Of a stretch of DNA of 64,000 nt, positions 44,326-56,534 are shown one piece after another. Positions within the stretch are counted from its first letter, which is position 1. Every line of letters begins with the position of its first letter. The translations under genes were made by a program, and so were the position numbers. Source of the DNA: Ifrita kowaldi (taxonomy: Eukaryota > Chordata > Aves > Passeriformes > Cinclosomatidae); assembly GCA_013398055.1 (NCBI GenBank), contig VZRS01007522.1, positions 3,230 through 67,229 on the forward strand, written 5' to 3'. The notes beneath the pieces were generated by a model. That model made no database searches and was not told the origin of the DNA. It was given only the letters and a program-made list of their open reading frames with translations.

Positions 44326-47300
44326 CAGAGCACAACGTGGTGATGGTTTCAGGGGAACTGCTGTTCAGTTGTAAATCTCTCACTAGGTGTGTGGGAGTAA
44401 ATTATGCAGATATTTCCAGGGGATATTTTTCTTCCGTTTTGTTTTCCCCAGGCAAGAAACATTTCATCAGGGGATGTAGAAACCAAAATACCACACTGCA
44501 CAGTTTAACACTTTCCCACTTGTGTTTTCCTAAGAGAAAGCACTTTAGTCTAGCAACCAGTCCTCTTGTCCCCAAGGACTGTAGGGGTGCAAGATGGGCC
44601 AGGAAAATCATTTGCAGTCTTCTCTTTTGGTGAGGCCTGGAGATCAGGCCTCTTAATCCTCCTCTCACACACACAGATCCTTCTCATTGCCAGCTGAGGG
44701 AGGCATTAGGTGCTTCACTCCGGTGTCACCTTGTTCCCCTGGGCACAACTGGAGTAATTCAGGCAAAGCTGAGCCAGGGAAAGTCACACCTACAGACAGG
44801 GTCTGACCCCACAGTACCACCCCTTTGCTCATCTTCTGCCATCCCATAAGGGAAGGTTACTCTGGGATTAGGGTCTGAGGCTGGATTTGATCTGATTATC
44901 TGTGTTCTGCTTTGGTCAACAAGAACACTGTAATGCATTACACTGAGATCCAGCAATGTGCATTTATTTTAGACTTCCAAAGGCAGCAATAAATAAATAT
45001 CGATGTATTTGAACCCAGCCATGGGGTTTCGTGGACATTGGAGCCTACAGAATGGAAGGAGCAGAGTTTTTACTGCTGCTTTTGACTCCTCAGTTGGGCA
45101 GAGAGACAACCAGTACAAAAGTAGGTTCTTCTTTCTTCCCAAATCTTTTATATAGACGTATTCCATCTCCATTCTCTCTTTCTCAACGTGGACCCAGGAT
45201 GGTTCTGCTCTGTTTTCTGGGAGAGTCTGAAATTCAAAAAGCAGGTCCAATGCAGGCCTTTTTCCTTTTTTTCCTTTTTTTTTCCCTGCCACTAGCGAGA
45301 TTGGTGCTTCATGCCAGCTCTTCTCTTCCAAAGTTTGGGGCTTGCCTCTGCCTGTTACACTTAGACCTTGGCTCTCCTAGGAGACATTCATAAATCCTTG
45401 CCTCCTCTGCTAAAAGTCAAAGAGAATATTGGTAAAAATTCTCTGTTTTTGTTATGCTGCCTTACTTGTGAAGCAGAGACCCCATGCAAAATGGCTGGGG
45501 AGAAAATGGGGAGGAAAGGAAAGCAGCTGTTTGGGCAGGTTTATTTGAACAACAGAAATCTTTCCCTCCCAGGTTTCTCCAGCCAGGCTTTCCTTCTGAC
45601 AGGCTCCAGCACCCTCACTTATTTGTGCTAGTGCAAGTGCTCTTTGGGGTTCCTTAGGCAAACCAGGCAATTCCCATGGGCTCTGTGTAGCATCTTAAAC
45701 GGAGGCTACGCCATCTGAACATGGCTCTGGGGAACCTGCCTCCTCCTGGCTGCTCAGTTTGGAAATCAGGCTCCATCATGTGGGCATCTGAGCAGTTGGG
45801 CTCTTGCTAAAATTCTCCACAGGCAGAAATGAGGATACCAATTATTTAAGTATTTTCTGAATTTCATCTGCTAAGCATGATTCCTAATGCATTTTCTTCC
45901 CCAAAACAAAATTAAGGTTAGCTATAGAGAAGCTTTTTAAATGGAAGAAATAAATAGCAAGGATCACATTCAATAATTTAGGGAATTTTTTCTTACTGCT
46001 CCATCAAGAGACTACAGAGGGTTATGGTAATAGCAGGATTAGCTTTTCTACGAAGTTAACAAAGTTAACAGTGCATTCTCCTTGGGATCACATCCTGCTC
46101 CAGAACTTGGACTTAGGGCTAGCTCAGGTACCACTGTGCCGTGCAGACACATCCTTGAGGAAGTTGGCTGCAGGAATCTCTCTGCACAAACTTGGCAGTT
46201 AAAGCCTACAGAATTCCAGTCATGCTGCCAGTAATGTTCTGCTTTGAAATTAATGCGAGTCTTCATGCTGAGAGGACCTGATAGCTGTTGCCAATTCGAC
46301 TGTGTAGAAAGCCCAGGTTTAAATATCATCCTGAACTGAAATTGAAACAGATTCATTGCTGTGAATATAAACAATTTACACCAGGTAAATGCCATGAACT
46401 CTAAAGAGAAATACTCACCCAGCTTCCATTTCAGCTAGTTCTGCTCTATAGCCTGAAAAAAGTATGTTTGGGGTTTTTTTTGTGCAAGATTGGGAAGCAG
46501 AGAAGGAACTCAGGGGAACTCCTGTGTTATAATCACATTTCTATAGTTAAGGATGATTTAAGTTTGCACCTGCAACAAAGATTCAGCTGCACGTACAGGT
46601 GAAAATGTAAAGGATGTTGTCCCAGTGAGCCACAGTTCATACTCTGTGAGCAAAGAATTAGTTATAGCTCAGTGATAGCAAGTTTTGATGCAGCCCTTGA
46701 ACCTGCAGTTTGAGCTCATAAGCAGAAATAAAGTGCCACATATACACAGTTCTCCTGACATTGTTTTACAGCGTATTTTTTGTTACTTTTAAGGAGGAAA
46801 AAACCCCAGCCCTATTTCTGCCAGGAGAGCACGGCAGCAGTGGATCTCAAAGCTGGAGTGAAATGTTGCATTGCTCATCTTGCATAAGAGGGTCCAAATG
46901 CTTTTGATCTCAACTGGATAAAAGCCAGCACATTTCCTTTGTTTTGCTTGGTATTACATAACTTTATGTGGGACACACTAAAGGTATTAGTTTTGTTCAT
47001 TCAGGAGCTGTAGAGAAGTCAAAATTATTTCTTTGACACAAAAACGAGATTTGAGAGGTTTCTTGAAGAGTGACTGTACTCAGTGTCACACCCTAATTCT
47101 GTTTGTGTGTTTTCCAGGTTACTGTTCAGGAATGTGCAAGCTGCTGCAAAGAAGTCAACATCTTGAAAGCAAGAAGAGATTGGAAACATCTGCCAAGCTT
47201 CCTCAGCTTTCAAATACTGGGTGTGCAGGCTGTGGACACTTAGGGGCATCCCACAGAGGTGTGTTCCTGACAGCAGCAGTGACAACAGGAAATACACACC

Positions 47301-47849
47301 TTGCCATGGGGTCAGGCCTAATCAGCTGGAATCCCTTTGGTGAGAAATTGTTTGCCTTAACAAGTTTGGACACTGCAGAAATTGGCTAGGACTACCAGGT
47401 TAACGTGCATTAAGAATCACTGTGCATGAGGAAGTGGAACACAGTTAAAACAACTGTGTGTGTGTAATAATGTGCTTGGACAAGTCACTGTACAATTGGG
47501 CCCTTTCATATTGTCACACGTTTACGTACCCTCCTTTTTGGATTTAGCAGGGACAACTTACCAAGTTTCACCTTCCCAGCTTTGCAGGTTTGGCACACCG
47601 AAAAGAAAATTCCCAGCCCTTTCTGTGGTTTTTTTTTCCAGGTACAGCATTTTGTGTTTGCATTGGGTGTCAATGTAAATTATGTAAATGGACAAAGCTG
47701 AAATTATTTGGGAACATCTCCCTTTATATCAGCAGCCATTCTAGCCCTGTACATCTGCCCCGCACACAAGAATTGGGTTGTTTAACTTACATGTTATGTG
47801 GAAAATTTGCAGGCATATTCTTGTCTCCTTCAAGTCTTTCCTGTTACTA

Positions 47850-47945
47850 GCTGGGCCAAATTCAGCCCTTAATTTGGGCTGTGCTGTTCCGCCCAGGTCT
47901 ATGAGTTCGCACAGTGAAAGCTAAGATAAATTTCACCCCTGGAGT
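47850..47945. repeat. possible ancient archosaur/turtle interspersed repeat
   Basis: Starts with TGGGCCAAATTCAGCCCTTA, a typical opening of an old palindromic repeat family common in turtles and crocodiles and found in birds. The remainder is too diverged to follow with confidence. Confidence 0.3.
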
Positions 47946-49539
47946 TGTCCACAGTGTTTTGAAAGGTCTGCTGCATGTAAGAATGAGGGAGATGATTTAG
48001 TTGTCGTTTTGTGGTTTTTATTCATACTGCTAATCTGTCTGTGAGAAAAGTGCATTAATAAGACTGAAATCTGAGTGTTGCTTTGGCTTCTTTTCTGTGG
48101 GATTTGTTAACACACACTTTTCCATCACCTACTTTTTATTTCCCTTTTTTATTCCCCTGACTGGTTGGGATAATTGAAATTTTACAGCACATAATAATCA
48201 GCGGGTAAGCCAGAAAAAGAAACCTATAAAATATACACTCTAAATTATACTGCTGCATATGGCCCTAAGATGCATGCAGTGTTTAATGAACTGGTTTGGA
48301 ACTGGCTCTGTAAATGTCAGGGGTTTAGAACGACATGAGGTGATGGACTGCTGCTTTTTGTCTCAAATCTAAACAAACTGAGGCTTCTCTTGAGCAGTAA
48401 AAATTAACGTGCTTGTGTGCGTGTGTCAGGTGTGTGCATGAGAAGTGCTGGAAGCAATACATTACAGGCAACATCATGGGACCTTACTGTGTTTCTTTTT
48501 TTCTTTATTTACACATAAATAAAGGAGTTAGTTGGGTTTCCCCCAAATGACATAAGACAGTGATTTCAGTCTGTTTCTGAACAGACTTCATGGGCTAAGC
48601 CAGTCTGTTACAGGTTTTTCAGATTATTGGGATGTAGCATGAAGGTGCGGGACTGGACTTTTTTGTATATTTGGGTTAATTCTTAAACATTGCTTGTGAT
48701 TGGAACAGTCTAATCTATTATTCCTTTTTTTGAAGTGTGGTCATTTTCTCTAATTAAGAAAAATTGCACCACTGTTTCTCCATGTGTTTGTGATTTTAAA
48801 GCAGACCAGTGACACTGTGCACCTTTTGGGGTTGTAGCAAGGTTAATTGCAGAATTACTTTCTGACTGAGGCGACATGAGCTGTGCATAAAAGCCCTAAA
48901 GTCAGCCATGCACGAGGTTATCATGAAGTCTTTAAGTGAAAAAGGAATGCTTCTCTTTATTAGGAGAAATAATGACTCAATGCAGTGCTGTCCCAAAAAA
49001 ACAAGAAAGGTATTTTTGTTTTTCATATTAATTCCAAAACACCTCAGTGCTTAAGCCTATGTTTAAAAGGAATTATCTCCTTAAACGTTTTGCAATCAGG
49101 ACACTGAAGTGTCATAGGAATTAGTAAAACAATTGTTTGTATTACTGATAACACAGGGTTTGGATACCAATGCCGGTAATGGGCTTCGAGTGGAATTTCA
49201 GTGTCCTGAGACTGAAAGGTGCAGACCATGGCTGGACATTGGGCCTGTCCATGTTTATAGACAATCTCAGCTGTGATGGTGACTGAGAGCTCAGGGCTAG
49301 GGTAGAAAAGGGTTTCCTGCTGATTAGAGAAGGAGATGTCTTTTGCTTGCCAATTCATTAAAGTCATTTTTGCATTAAAAAACCGATCCATTAATAGTTC
49401 TAGAAGAGACAGAATATCGAAGGTGAGGATATAGAGTCACACAAAAGAGGAGGGAAATACTGTTTTCATTCCAGTGTTTGCAATTGGTGTCCTACACTTG
49501 TATCAGAGGGCCTAACCCTACCCTGGTGTGCACTGTGTG

Positions 49540-49615
49540 ACAGCTCCACTGCTCTGTGGTGGAACTGTCCGGATTTACACCAGAGGAGAACTGAAGCTGG
49601 AGTTTTGCTCTGGTC
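49540..49615. repeat. possible ancient archosaur/turtle interspersed repeat
   Basis: GTGGTGGAACTGTCCGGATT, then TACACCAGAGGAGAACTGAA, then GGAGTTTTGCTCT. This follows the remembered pattern 'agtggagttactccggatttacaccagtgtaactgagatcagaatttggccc'. Family not named; single diverged copy. Confidence 0.4.
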
Positions 49616-49640
49616 CTCTTCCTTACTCTGCTCAGGAAAA

Positions 49641-49678
49641 ATGGACAAGCAGCTGTGTAATGGACAAATAGCTGTGTA
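49641..49678. repeat. 19-bp tandem duplication
   Basis: ATGGACAAGCAGCTGTGTA (49641-49659) is followed directly by ATGGACAAATAGCTGTGTA (49660-49678), two mismatches. Confidence 0.9.
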
Positions 49679-50084
49679 AAGCCACTGCCTCCTTTCTACA
49701 TGCTAGGGTTTTAAAAGGGAAAGAAAAATGGTATCTGCTATAGTTTTCTCTGTGTCATGGCTAAAAATAACAACAAACCTCTGACGAGTGTCTGAGCTTC
49801 ATCACCAGCAGGGTGGATAAAGTATCTCTGTGTTCTGTTACCAGGCTCCTGGAGGGACTGTGGAACATGGTTTTGCTATTTTGTTCAACTTGTGAATTGT
49901 AGTTTCTTATTTAACAGTGTGCAGCTGGCAACATGCCAGCGAGTAGCAAAGCTGGAATAATACTTTTTTAAATAGTGAGTGTAAACACTCCCATTCTTGA
50001 AATGAGGCAGCAGAGCTGATTAAAAATGCAATACACCAGGGGCTGGGTCTGCTGCCTTCCCTGGGCATAAACTGCCTTGGACAT

Positions 50085-50171
50085 GCCAAGCCCAAGCCCA
50101 AGCCCAAACCCAAGCCCAAGCCCAAGACCAAGCCCAAGACCAAACCCAAGCCCAAGCCCAAGCCCAATCCC
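50085..50171. repeat. CCCAAG hexanucleotide array
   Basis: Fourteen consecutive 6-bp units, nine of them exactly CCCAAG, the rest with one or two changes (CCCAAA, ACCAAG, CCCAAT and similar). On the minus strand it reads GGG tracts separated by three bases (GGGCTTGGGCTTGGG), a perfect spacing for a G-quadruplex. The minus frames are Gly-Leu or Trp-Ala dipeptide repeats and are artefacts. The unit resembles but is not the vertebrate telomere repeat. Confidence 0.95.
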
Positions 50172-50950
50172 ACAACAAAGCTGTTGAGGGTTCACGTGCT
50201 GACCCCTGGCTTTGGTTGGCTGCAGGGCTTTGTGGCCATCCCTCAAACCCCAAAGTGGCACTTTCTCATGGTGGATGTGTTCAGACTCAGGGTATGCAGG
50301 ACAGGGTGGCAGTGCTGGTGTAAGGTCTGAGGATCACACAGCAGGAGGCTGCAGCTGGAGCGCACAGCATCCTCAGCATGCTGACAGACAGGCACAGCCC
50401 CACCTGCCTGAGCCCTCCTCATCCCCTGTGGGGAATGGAAGCTCACGTGTGACTCAGGGCCATGTGCTCAGCAGCCACAGCTCAGGCTCTGCTCTTACAG
50501 TGGTGTCCAACACCCCGGTGGGACCAGCACACACACGAGGGAAATCAGTGCTGCAGATTTTTTCCATCTGAGATAAATGTGTGCAACACAACCAGAGCCT
50601 GAAAATGGGACACAGCGAGTCCCGAACACTTGTTTTATGTTTTGTGCAAATATGGAAATAATCTCACTTATAGATTATTTCATTAAATTCCTTTCAGCAG
50701 CAACTGGAGAAGGTTGTTTCGCTTGGTTGAAAAAGCCAGGAAAATAGATTCTCCATGTGCTTCTAGTTACTTCAGGGTGATGCAAGTACAGCTTCTTCTA
50801 CTTAAAGACACTCCTCTACAAACTACTCTGGGGCACCCTTCTGCAGGGTAGCGTTGGCTTCCTGCAGCACCCACCAACTTGCAGTAGTAGGTGCTTTATT
50901 ATTTTACCATTATCTTTTGGGTCCTGGTTTATAGGCTTTGGGAGTGGGCC
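50172..50950. other. unassigned non-coding sequence
   Basis: No supported gene. The plus frame at 50212-50571 (119 codons) is unlike any known protein. Confidence 0.5.
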
Positions 50951-50954
50951 TTAA

Positions 50955-51045
50955 TATCACAGAAATTTCTGGCTGGAAGGGAACCTAGAAAATCACATAC
51001 TCCATCCCCCTGTGCTAAAGGGTCAGGACTTGCTTATTCCAAAGC
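50955..51045 (-). mobile_element. diverged CR1 LINE 3' end fragment
   Basis: TATCACAGAAATTTCTGGCT, then GGAAGGGAACCTAGAAAATC, then CCATCCCCCTGTG. This matches the order of a reverse-complement CR1 3' end ('aatcacagaatcatttaggttggaaaagacctctaagatcat...ccaaccccctg') with many changes. It is short and old. Confidence 0.55.
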
Positions 51046-51049
51046 TTGC

Positions 51050-54000
51050 AAACCACTGTGAGAACTGATTTGCTCTGCTCACGTGGCAAATCTCAGGGGT
51101 AGCCAAGGTCAGCAGTGCTCCTGCCGATATCCCAAGGGTCTGTGTTATACAAGAGGTTTTCATTCAGGTGTTCATTTTGCTTTGCTTGTTTTGTTGCAGG
51201 GCTGACAGTTGAATTCCACATAAGCAACCTGGTGTGTCGGACCATTTGGTTGTCAGAGGTGGATATTTGCCATGTCATCAATAAATGCTGGCGCACAAAC
51301 ACATTTCAAGAGCAAAAGAAGCTGAGTGTTCCTCTTATTTTAGGCAGGTTCTTCTTGTTTTGTTTCTGTACTGCTCTGACCTGGACTCCCTCTGCTGACG
51401 CCCCTGTGTGGTTCCACTTTCTACAATTCATCACTTCCACACACAAAATATTGGCCTGGGCTGTGGGGTGCTATAAGTTAAGCTGACCTACCACCCAGAA
51501 AATGTGTTTTTGCGGTGGATATTTCATGGTTTCCCACTGAGGTGTCACAAATCTTATAGGAGGAAACTCTGTTGGTTTTTTCCTTTCCTTTCTTAATTTT
51601 CTAAGGTTTTTTTTTTTCTATTGAGGAAATGCTGCCTCTCTTACTTTCAGCAATCTGTTCACTTGGCAAGAAATACGACTATCAGGTGTTTAAAATTAAA
51701 GTTGTTAAAATCAAATTTGCAGAGGCAGGAGGGTTTGCCCCAGTGTCCTGGACATAGTCCAGGTTTGGTAATTACGTCTCGCCTAACTCAACCTTTCTTT
51801 GCAGTTTCGTGGCGTTCTTCCTGCCCCGCTGAAATCTGCTCCAGGGAGCTGCTGTGCCATGGTATGTTAAATATCTGCCTGGTTTTCACCCAGGACTGGC
51901 CATGCTTCAATGTGTGATGAAGTGATTTCTAGTACATGGCACGCACATACACTGGTTTTCTTTTTACAGTGCCTTCTACTGAGCAGGAGGAGTTACTCAG
52001 AAGCAACTCTTCTGAAGAAAAAAAATCAGCTCAGGAACTAAATATGGATTTCAGGATTCTGATTCTCCAGGTCCTTCTTTCAGATGATCTCTTCTCAACT
52101 CATCCCTTCGTCTTATAAGGTGGTGCTGAGAAGTGGCGGCTCCATGCGATCAGCTGTGTTTATAGGATAAAAACCTTCCCCCTGCCCAGTAATCCCCTCG
52201 GTGCAGACCAGGAGCATTCCAGAGTGCTGAGCAGCCTCAGCAGACGGGATAAAGCCAGCACACACGCACCTGCTAAACAAACATTCTCCCCAGCTTGCCT
52301 GGAACAGGCAACAACAATTCTTCCCACACAATTAGGCCTGAAAACAGTGGGAGCCTTCCCCACTCCATCGCCGTTGGGCCAAGGTGAGCTGGCCATTGGA
52401 AAGGAGTGCCCCACACAAGTGTTTTGCTGCACTGTTCCTAAAAATTAAGGTGGGTTTTGGCAGGAAGGAAGTGGAAGAACGCTCTCATGACTCCCAAAAA
52501 AGGGAAACTCACAGGATTCCGGGTGATGCGTATCAGTTGCTTCTGGTTGAAAGGGTTCAGGCAAATTAACACTTTAAAATCATAACGTTATAGTGAGCAG
52601 AAAAGCTTTATTATTAATATTTTAAAACCTCTGCCTCAGATACGTCCTTGGAGCTGGAGCCATGCCACTAAGCACATGATGAATGAAATCTCTTTAAAAC
52701 TCTCAGATAGGAAAACTCCCATTCTAATTGTTTCAGATCATCTGCATCCTGTGTTTGATTACATGGGGTAATAGAGGCCATCTGTCTCCCTGCTTTCCAA
52801 TACATGGATTTATATCTGTGTGCAGAGCTGTTTTCATTAACAGAGTGCACAGACCCTCCCAAATGTGTGGTAAGACAATGTGTGCACCCAGGAACAGCCA
52901 AACCTTCTGACCTTACAAGCCATGTATCAAGTTCTTCATGGGGCTGTGAACCACAAGATACACATTTTGGTGTGTCGAGGAAACCGGGAACTCCAGGAAT
53001 TAATGGGAAACACTTTTTGATCCCCTTTGCTTCCACCAGTCTGTCAGGGCTGGTGTTGGGTCTGGGTTGGGTCCCAGAGCAGCATCTGGCACTGTCTCCC
53101 CTGATGGGAAATGAGACATGGTCTGAATCCCTGTCCTTTTGCATGGTTTTATGGAATCTCCTCCACAACCTACTCGTGTGGTCTGACAGAGATGTGCACA
53201 CAAGATCTCACCAGTGATGTGGGGGCCCTGTACAGCAGGGACAAGGGAGGAAGGACAGAGCTAGAGATCAGTGGGGGAGAGGCCCATGTCAGGCACTTGA
53301 TCTGTGCAAAAGGAGCATCAAAATGTCACCAGCCCTTAGGGTGCAAAGGTTTATTTCCATTCAAGGAAAATTTGTGCTGTTCAGTTCATTTCCCCATGGA
53401 TTCAGAGTGAAAAGGTGCCCTGAAATTTCCCTTTTCTTAAAACTCATATTATTTAAAGAAGAATTAAAATTAATCATTGACCAGCTTGTCTGACCGAGGG
53501 GTAAGGGCAGCACCAGGGGTGAGGAGTTGAGAATCACCCCCTTCTTCCACCTCTGCAGGCACCACCTCAAGGTTTCTCAGCTGAAAAAAAAAATGGCAAG
53601 GAAGTTATTGAGAATTGTAAATCAAGCACAGCAGGGATAGATAACTTTATGGTGCAGCTACATTAAGCTACAGCTCTCCCTTCTACCAATACACCTTTTG
53701 CTGAGATATTGCAATAGTAGACTTTAAAGGCAGCCAAGCAGTGCAGTACATTTCTTCACTCAGATTAAAAGCATTGTTTAAATTCTTGTGGCTAGACAAT
53801 TTGTCTTGTCCTTAAAAAAAAAAAAAAAAGAAAGAAAAGAAAAAAAGAAGCCATTATTAAAGAGCAAAGCAGCACAAAGAGACTGGGATGTAGGGCTGAG
53901 GGACTGCAGGGAATTTTTAGCTCGCCTGCTGCAAATCAAGATCAGCCTTTTCACCTTTCCCCAGTCTTCCTCCCTCTGTTATTTGTGGTTACCACGAAAT

Positions 54001-55065
54001 CTTATTCAAAGATTCTCTCAGATGCTAGAATTAGATAGAGTCTCTGGAAAAGGGTGTCACAGTCTGGATAAACACAGCCACGAATAAAATATTTTGTGTA
54101 ACAACACCTTTCATCCAGCAAGTCTCCAGGGGAAAAAAAGCCCTATAAAAGCACTTACTTACTATTTAAGAAATAATAAGATGTTTCATATCATTATATA
54201 AACCTATGGAGATACAGGTGTATTTGCATCTCAGACCCAAATACTTTTCGGCCTGCTACAAAGCAATCTTGTTCCAGGGGTGAACTGGAGCAGCAGGTGG
54301 GTGACACATAAGCCTTGTGATGCCTTTTACATAACAAGGAAGCAGCACAAAGCTTTTCCTGAGAGAGAGGCTTCACAGAAGATGTGCCACAACCCCCCCC
54401 CAGGACTGCCAAGGACATCCATGATGGGATTTTTGTGGTGTCCAGTGGCATTTTTTGCTTCCCAGCCCAAGCAGATCGTGCCAGGCTCAGCAGAGGTGGC
54501 TGCAGAGAACACCTGTGATGTTTTAGGGCCTGTGATTTTTCTGTCTTACTTTGTGCTATCTGACAGGGAAAGGACTGGTTAAAATAACAGGGGCTGAAGG
54601 AAAAACAGAACGGGGATGTTCACATTTATGTTGTCCAGTCTGGAGAAGAATAGGGCTGTTGCCCACCACCAAAAAGCCTGGTTGTGTCAATCTTAACCAC
54701 ACATCTCCCCTGTGAACCTCAAGCTGGGGAGCAGGGAAGAGGTGAAATTCAATAGACAGCACATGTTTAGGTAAAAGAATACCTGAACAAAAAAAGGAAG
54801 AAGTCACAGGAACATCAGTCTCAGCAGGGAAGAGGAGTCTTTGCCATGAAACCCTGAACTCCACGTGTTCACCCACCCAGGCACTTCTCAGGGTGTCCAA
54901 AAGAAAACATGATTTTCTTGATAGTAAATGGTTTACTCTTTCCATGTGAGTAACTGTTTTCCTGTAATTTGACATGGAAAGAAACTGTACTTTGGCTTGT
55001 TGAGCTATTAACCTCCGTTCATTTGCAGGCTGTTTAAAGAAGGAGATCCACACAAACGACTCAGT
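51050..55065. other. 4 kb without a supported gene
   Basis: Frames at 52668-53201 minus (177 codons) and 52804-53217 plus (137 codons) overlap on opposite strands and neither has a recognisable domain. The frame at 54556-55110 minus (184 codons) begins in the ATTTAT repeat and is an artefact at its start. An A/G-rich tract lies at 53813-53850. Confidence 0.5.
53813..53850. repeat. A-rich, A/G simple tract
   Basis: About 16 A followed by GAAAGAAAAGAAAAAAAGAAG. The Lys-rich start of the frame 53788-54087 comes from this tract. Confidence 0.85.
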
Positions 55066-55068
55066 TTC

Positions 55069-55114
55069 ATTTATATTTATATTTATATTTATATTTATAT
55101 TTATATTCATTTAT
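55069..55114. repeat. ATTTAT hexanucleotide microsatellite
   Basis: About seven tandem ATTTAT units with one T-to-C change near the end. Read on the minus strand it yields an Ile-Asn dipeptide run, which is not a gene. Confidence 0.93.
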
Positions 55115-55780
55115 AAACTCTGGCATCTAACAGGTCAGAAGAAGCAGACACATCCATGCAGCCACAGAACTCACTTAGTAGCATCAGTTGTATAAAATGC
55201 AGATCTTACTCGAGCCATTTTTCAGTCCCCACAGGTTCCAGCAACGTGCCCATGCTCAGCAGGGCTTTGGGATCCAGCTGCAGCTTTGCAATTCCAGGTG
55301 CCACGATTTGCTTCGGCCCACTTTCAGCTTTATTTAAAAGAAAAAAACTACTTCTTCTCTTAGGGAACAATAATGAGATCACCTGATAGTTTTGTGAAAG
55401 TGACTGTCTGATCAGTGTCTGAAAGTGAGGAAATGACAAAGCACCCAAGTTGTTGTTCTCAAAGAGCAAACCTTTGCGGTGAGTATGTTGGTTTATTTTT
55501 CTCAAAAAAACATCAAACTCAGAGTTTCGTGCTAAGTGCAAATGAGCAGACTGCTCTGCCTTGCATATTTGTACATGAATCCAGCCCAGTGGGGAAAAAA
55601 AAAAGACTATTGAAGGCATTGAAAAAAAAAAAATCGGTGCGTGGAAAGGAGCTTAATACATTCACAACGTTCTTTAGCTCTAACAAAGAGCAGCAACCCC
55701 AGATGACCTTCTGGCTCCTGTCTCCACCCAAGTTCCTGGCCCCTTTTCAGCGTCCTGGCAGAAGTTGCAGACATCCGCCC
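55115..55780. other. unassigned sequence upstream of the CpG island
   Basis: No supported gene. Contains two short A runs near 55595-55633. The minus frame at 55206-55619 (137 codons) shows no domain. Confidence 0.5.
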
Positions 55781-56205
55781 CGCGATGCCAAGTAGCTGTT
55801 TTGTCTGTAGATATGTAATAGAGATTAGCCGGGTGCTGGGGGGAGCTGCTGCGCACACACCGGCACCTCCGAGCAGGGGCCTGGCATCCCAGCCCCGTCC
55901 CGGGGCTTTGTTCCCCCCGGTGCCCCGGCCCTGCTCCAGTGCCGGGCGGCTGCGTGAGACAGGAGAGCTTCCAGCGCTGCAGCGCGGGGCTTCTGCGCTG
56001 CCCTCCCGGCGATTCCCCGGCAGTGGATGGGGATGGAGGCAGAGCCCTGCCATCAGACCCGTGCGATGTGCTCCGCCAGGAATCACCCGCCCGCCCCAGC
56101 GCAAAGCACCCGAGCGGCTCCGCGGATGGGACCCCGCGCTCGTCAACACCTCCCGGCTGCGGCCGCTCCAGAGCCGTGCCCGGAATGGAAACGCCTTTTG
56201 TTTTC
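55780..56205. promoter_or_regulatory. CpG island (probable promoter or 5' exon region)
   Basis: I count about 38 CpG in 410 bp (55801-56210) at high G+C, in a window that is otherwise CpG-poor. It contains GC-box-like and NotI-like sequence (GCGGCCGC-type at about 56159-56166). Open frames on both strands (55785-56246 plus, 153 codons; 55607-56149 minus, 180 codons) are Arg/Pro/Ala/Gly-rich and match nothing, so they look like GC-rich noise. No start site or splice donor can be fixed. It is followed by a motif-rich block at 56290-56475. An unmethylated island like this normally marks a promoter, but the transcript is not identifiable from sequence alone. Confidence 0.65.
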
Positions 56206-56289
56206 CCGTAGCAGGCTTTAAAAGAAAAATCTCATTTCGACTTTAAATACTTCTCCCCCCACCCCGCCTCCCTTTTTCCACCAGAGACA

Positions 56290-56475
56290 GGAAACTGTTC
56301 TTTCATGCGTTCAGAAATGCAAATTATGATTGGCAGAACATTACAGTGCAGAAAAAGAGCTTTTGAAAGAGGTCGTGGAGGAGCGATCAAGGCAGATTAA
56401 AGGTTAGGCCCTGCACCAGGCGAGCCAATCTCCCTGAGTCACACACCCCCTGCTCGGGAGCTCGTGTTTTTTATC
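56290..56475. promoter_or_regulatory. block with octamer, CCAAT and AP-1 motifs
   Basis: A perfect octamer ATGCAAAT (56317-56324) lies 4 bp from an inverted CCAAT box (ATTGG, 56329-56333). A forward CCAAT (56425-56429) is followed 5 bp later by a perfect AP-1 site TGAGTCA (56435-56441). A TTTTTTATCAATGA stretch lies near 56467-56480. The motifs are short and each could be chance. The density next to a CpG island makes a promoter or enhancer plausible. Bound factors and target gene are unknown. Confidence 0.4.
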
Positions 56476-56534
56476 AATGAGCTGGGCAGACCTGCAATTT
56501 CACGAACATGCAAAGTGGGAAGGGAAAAATGCTA

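Larger units (their letters stand above)
40972..50080. other. 9 kb without a supported gene
   Basis: Largely AT-rich, unique-looking DNA. Frames such as 41764-42201 plus (145 codons) and 41904-42314 plus (136 codons) overlap each other in a GC-richer patch and match no family. A MIR-like segment, two possible archosaur-type repeats and a short duplication inside this stretch are listed separately. Confidence 0.5.

Noticed and set aside
50085..50171. Interstitial telomere repeat
   Set aside because: The unit is CCCAAG, not CCCTAA, with no TTAGGG-type units present.
49907..50261. Gly-Leu and Trp-Ala dipeptide repeat proteins on the minus strand
   Set aside because: Direct translation of the CCCAAG hexamer array.
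54556..55110. 184-codon minus frame starting with Asn-Ile repeats
   Set aside because: The start lies in the ATTTAT microsatellite and the rest has no recognisable feature.
55607..56246. Open frames of 153 and 180 codons on opposite strands of the CpG island
   Set aside because: GC-rich DNA has few stops. Composition is Arg/Pro/Ala/Gly-biased and no domain is visible on either strand.
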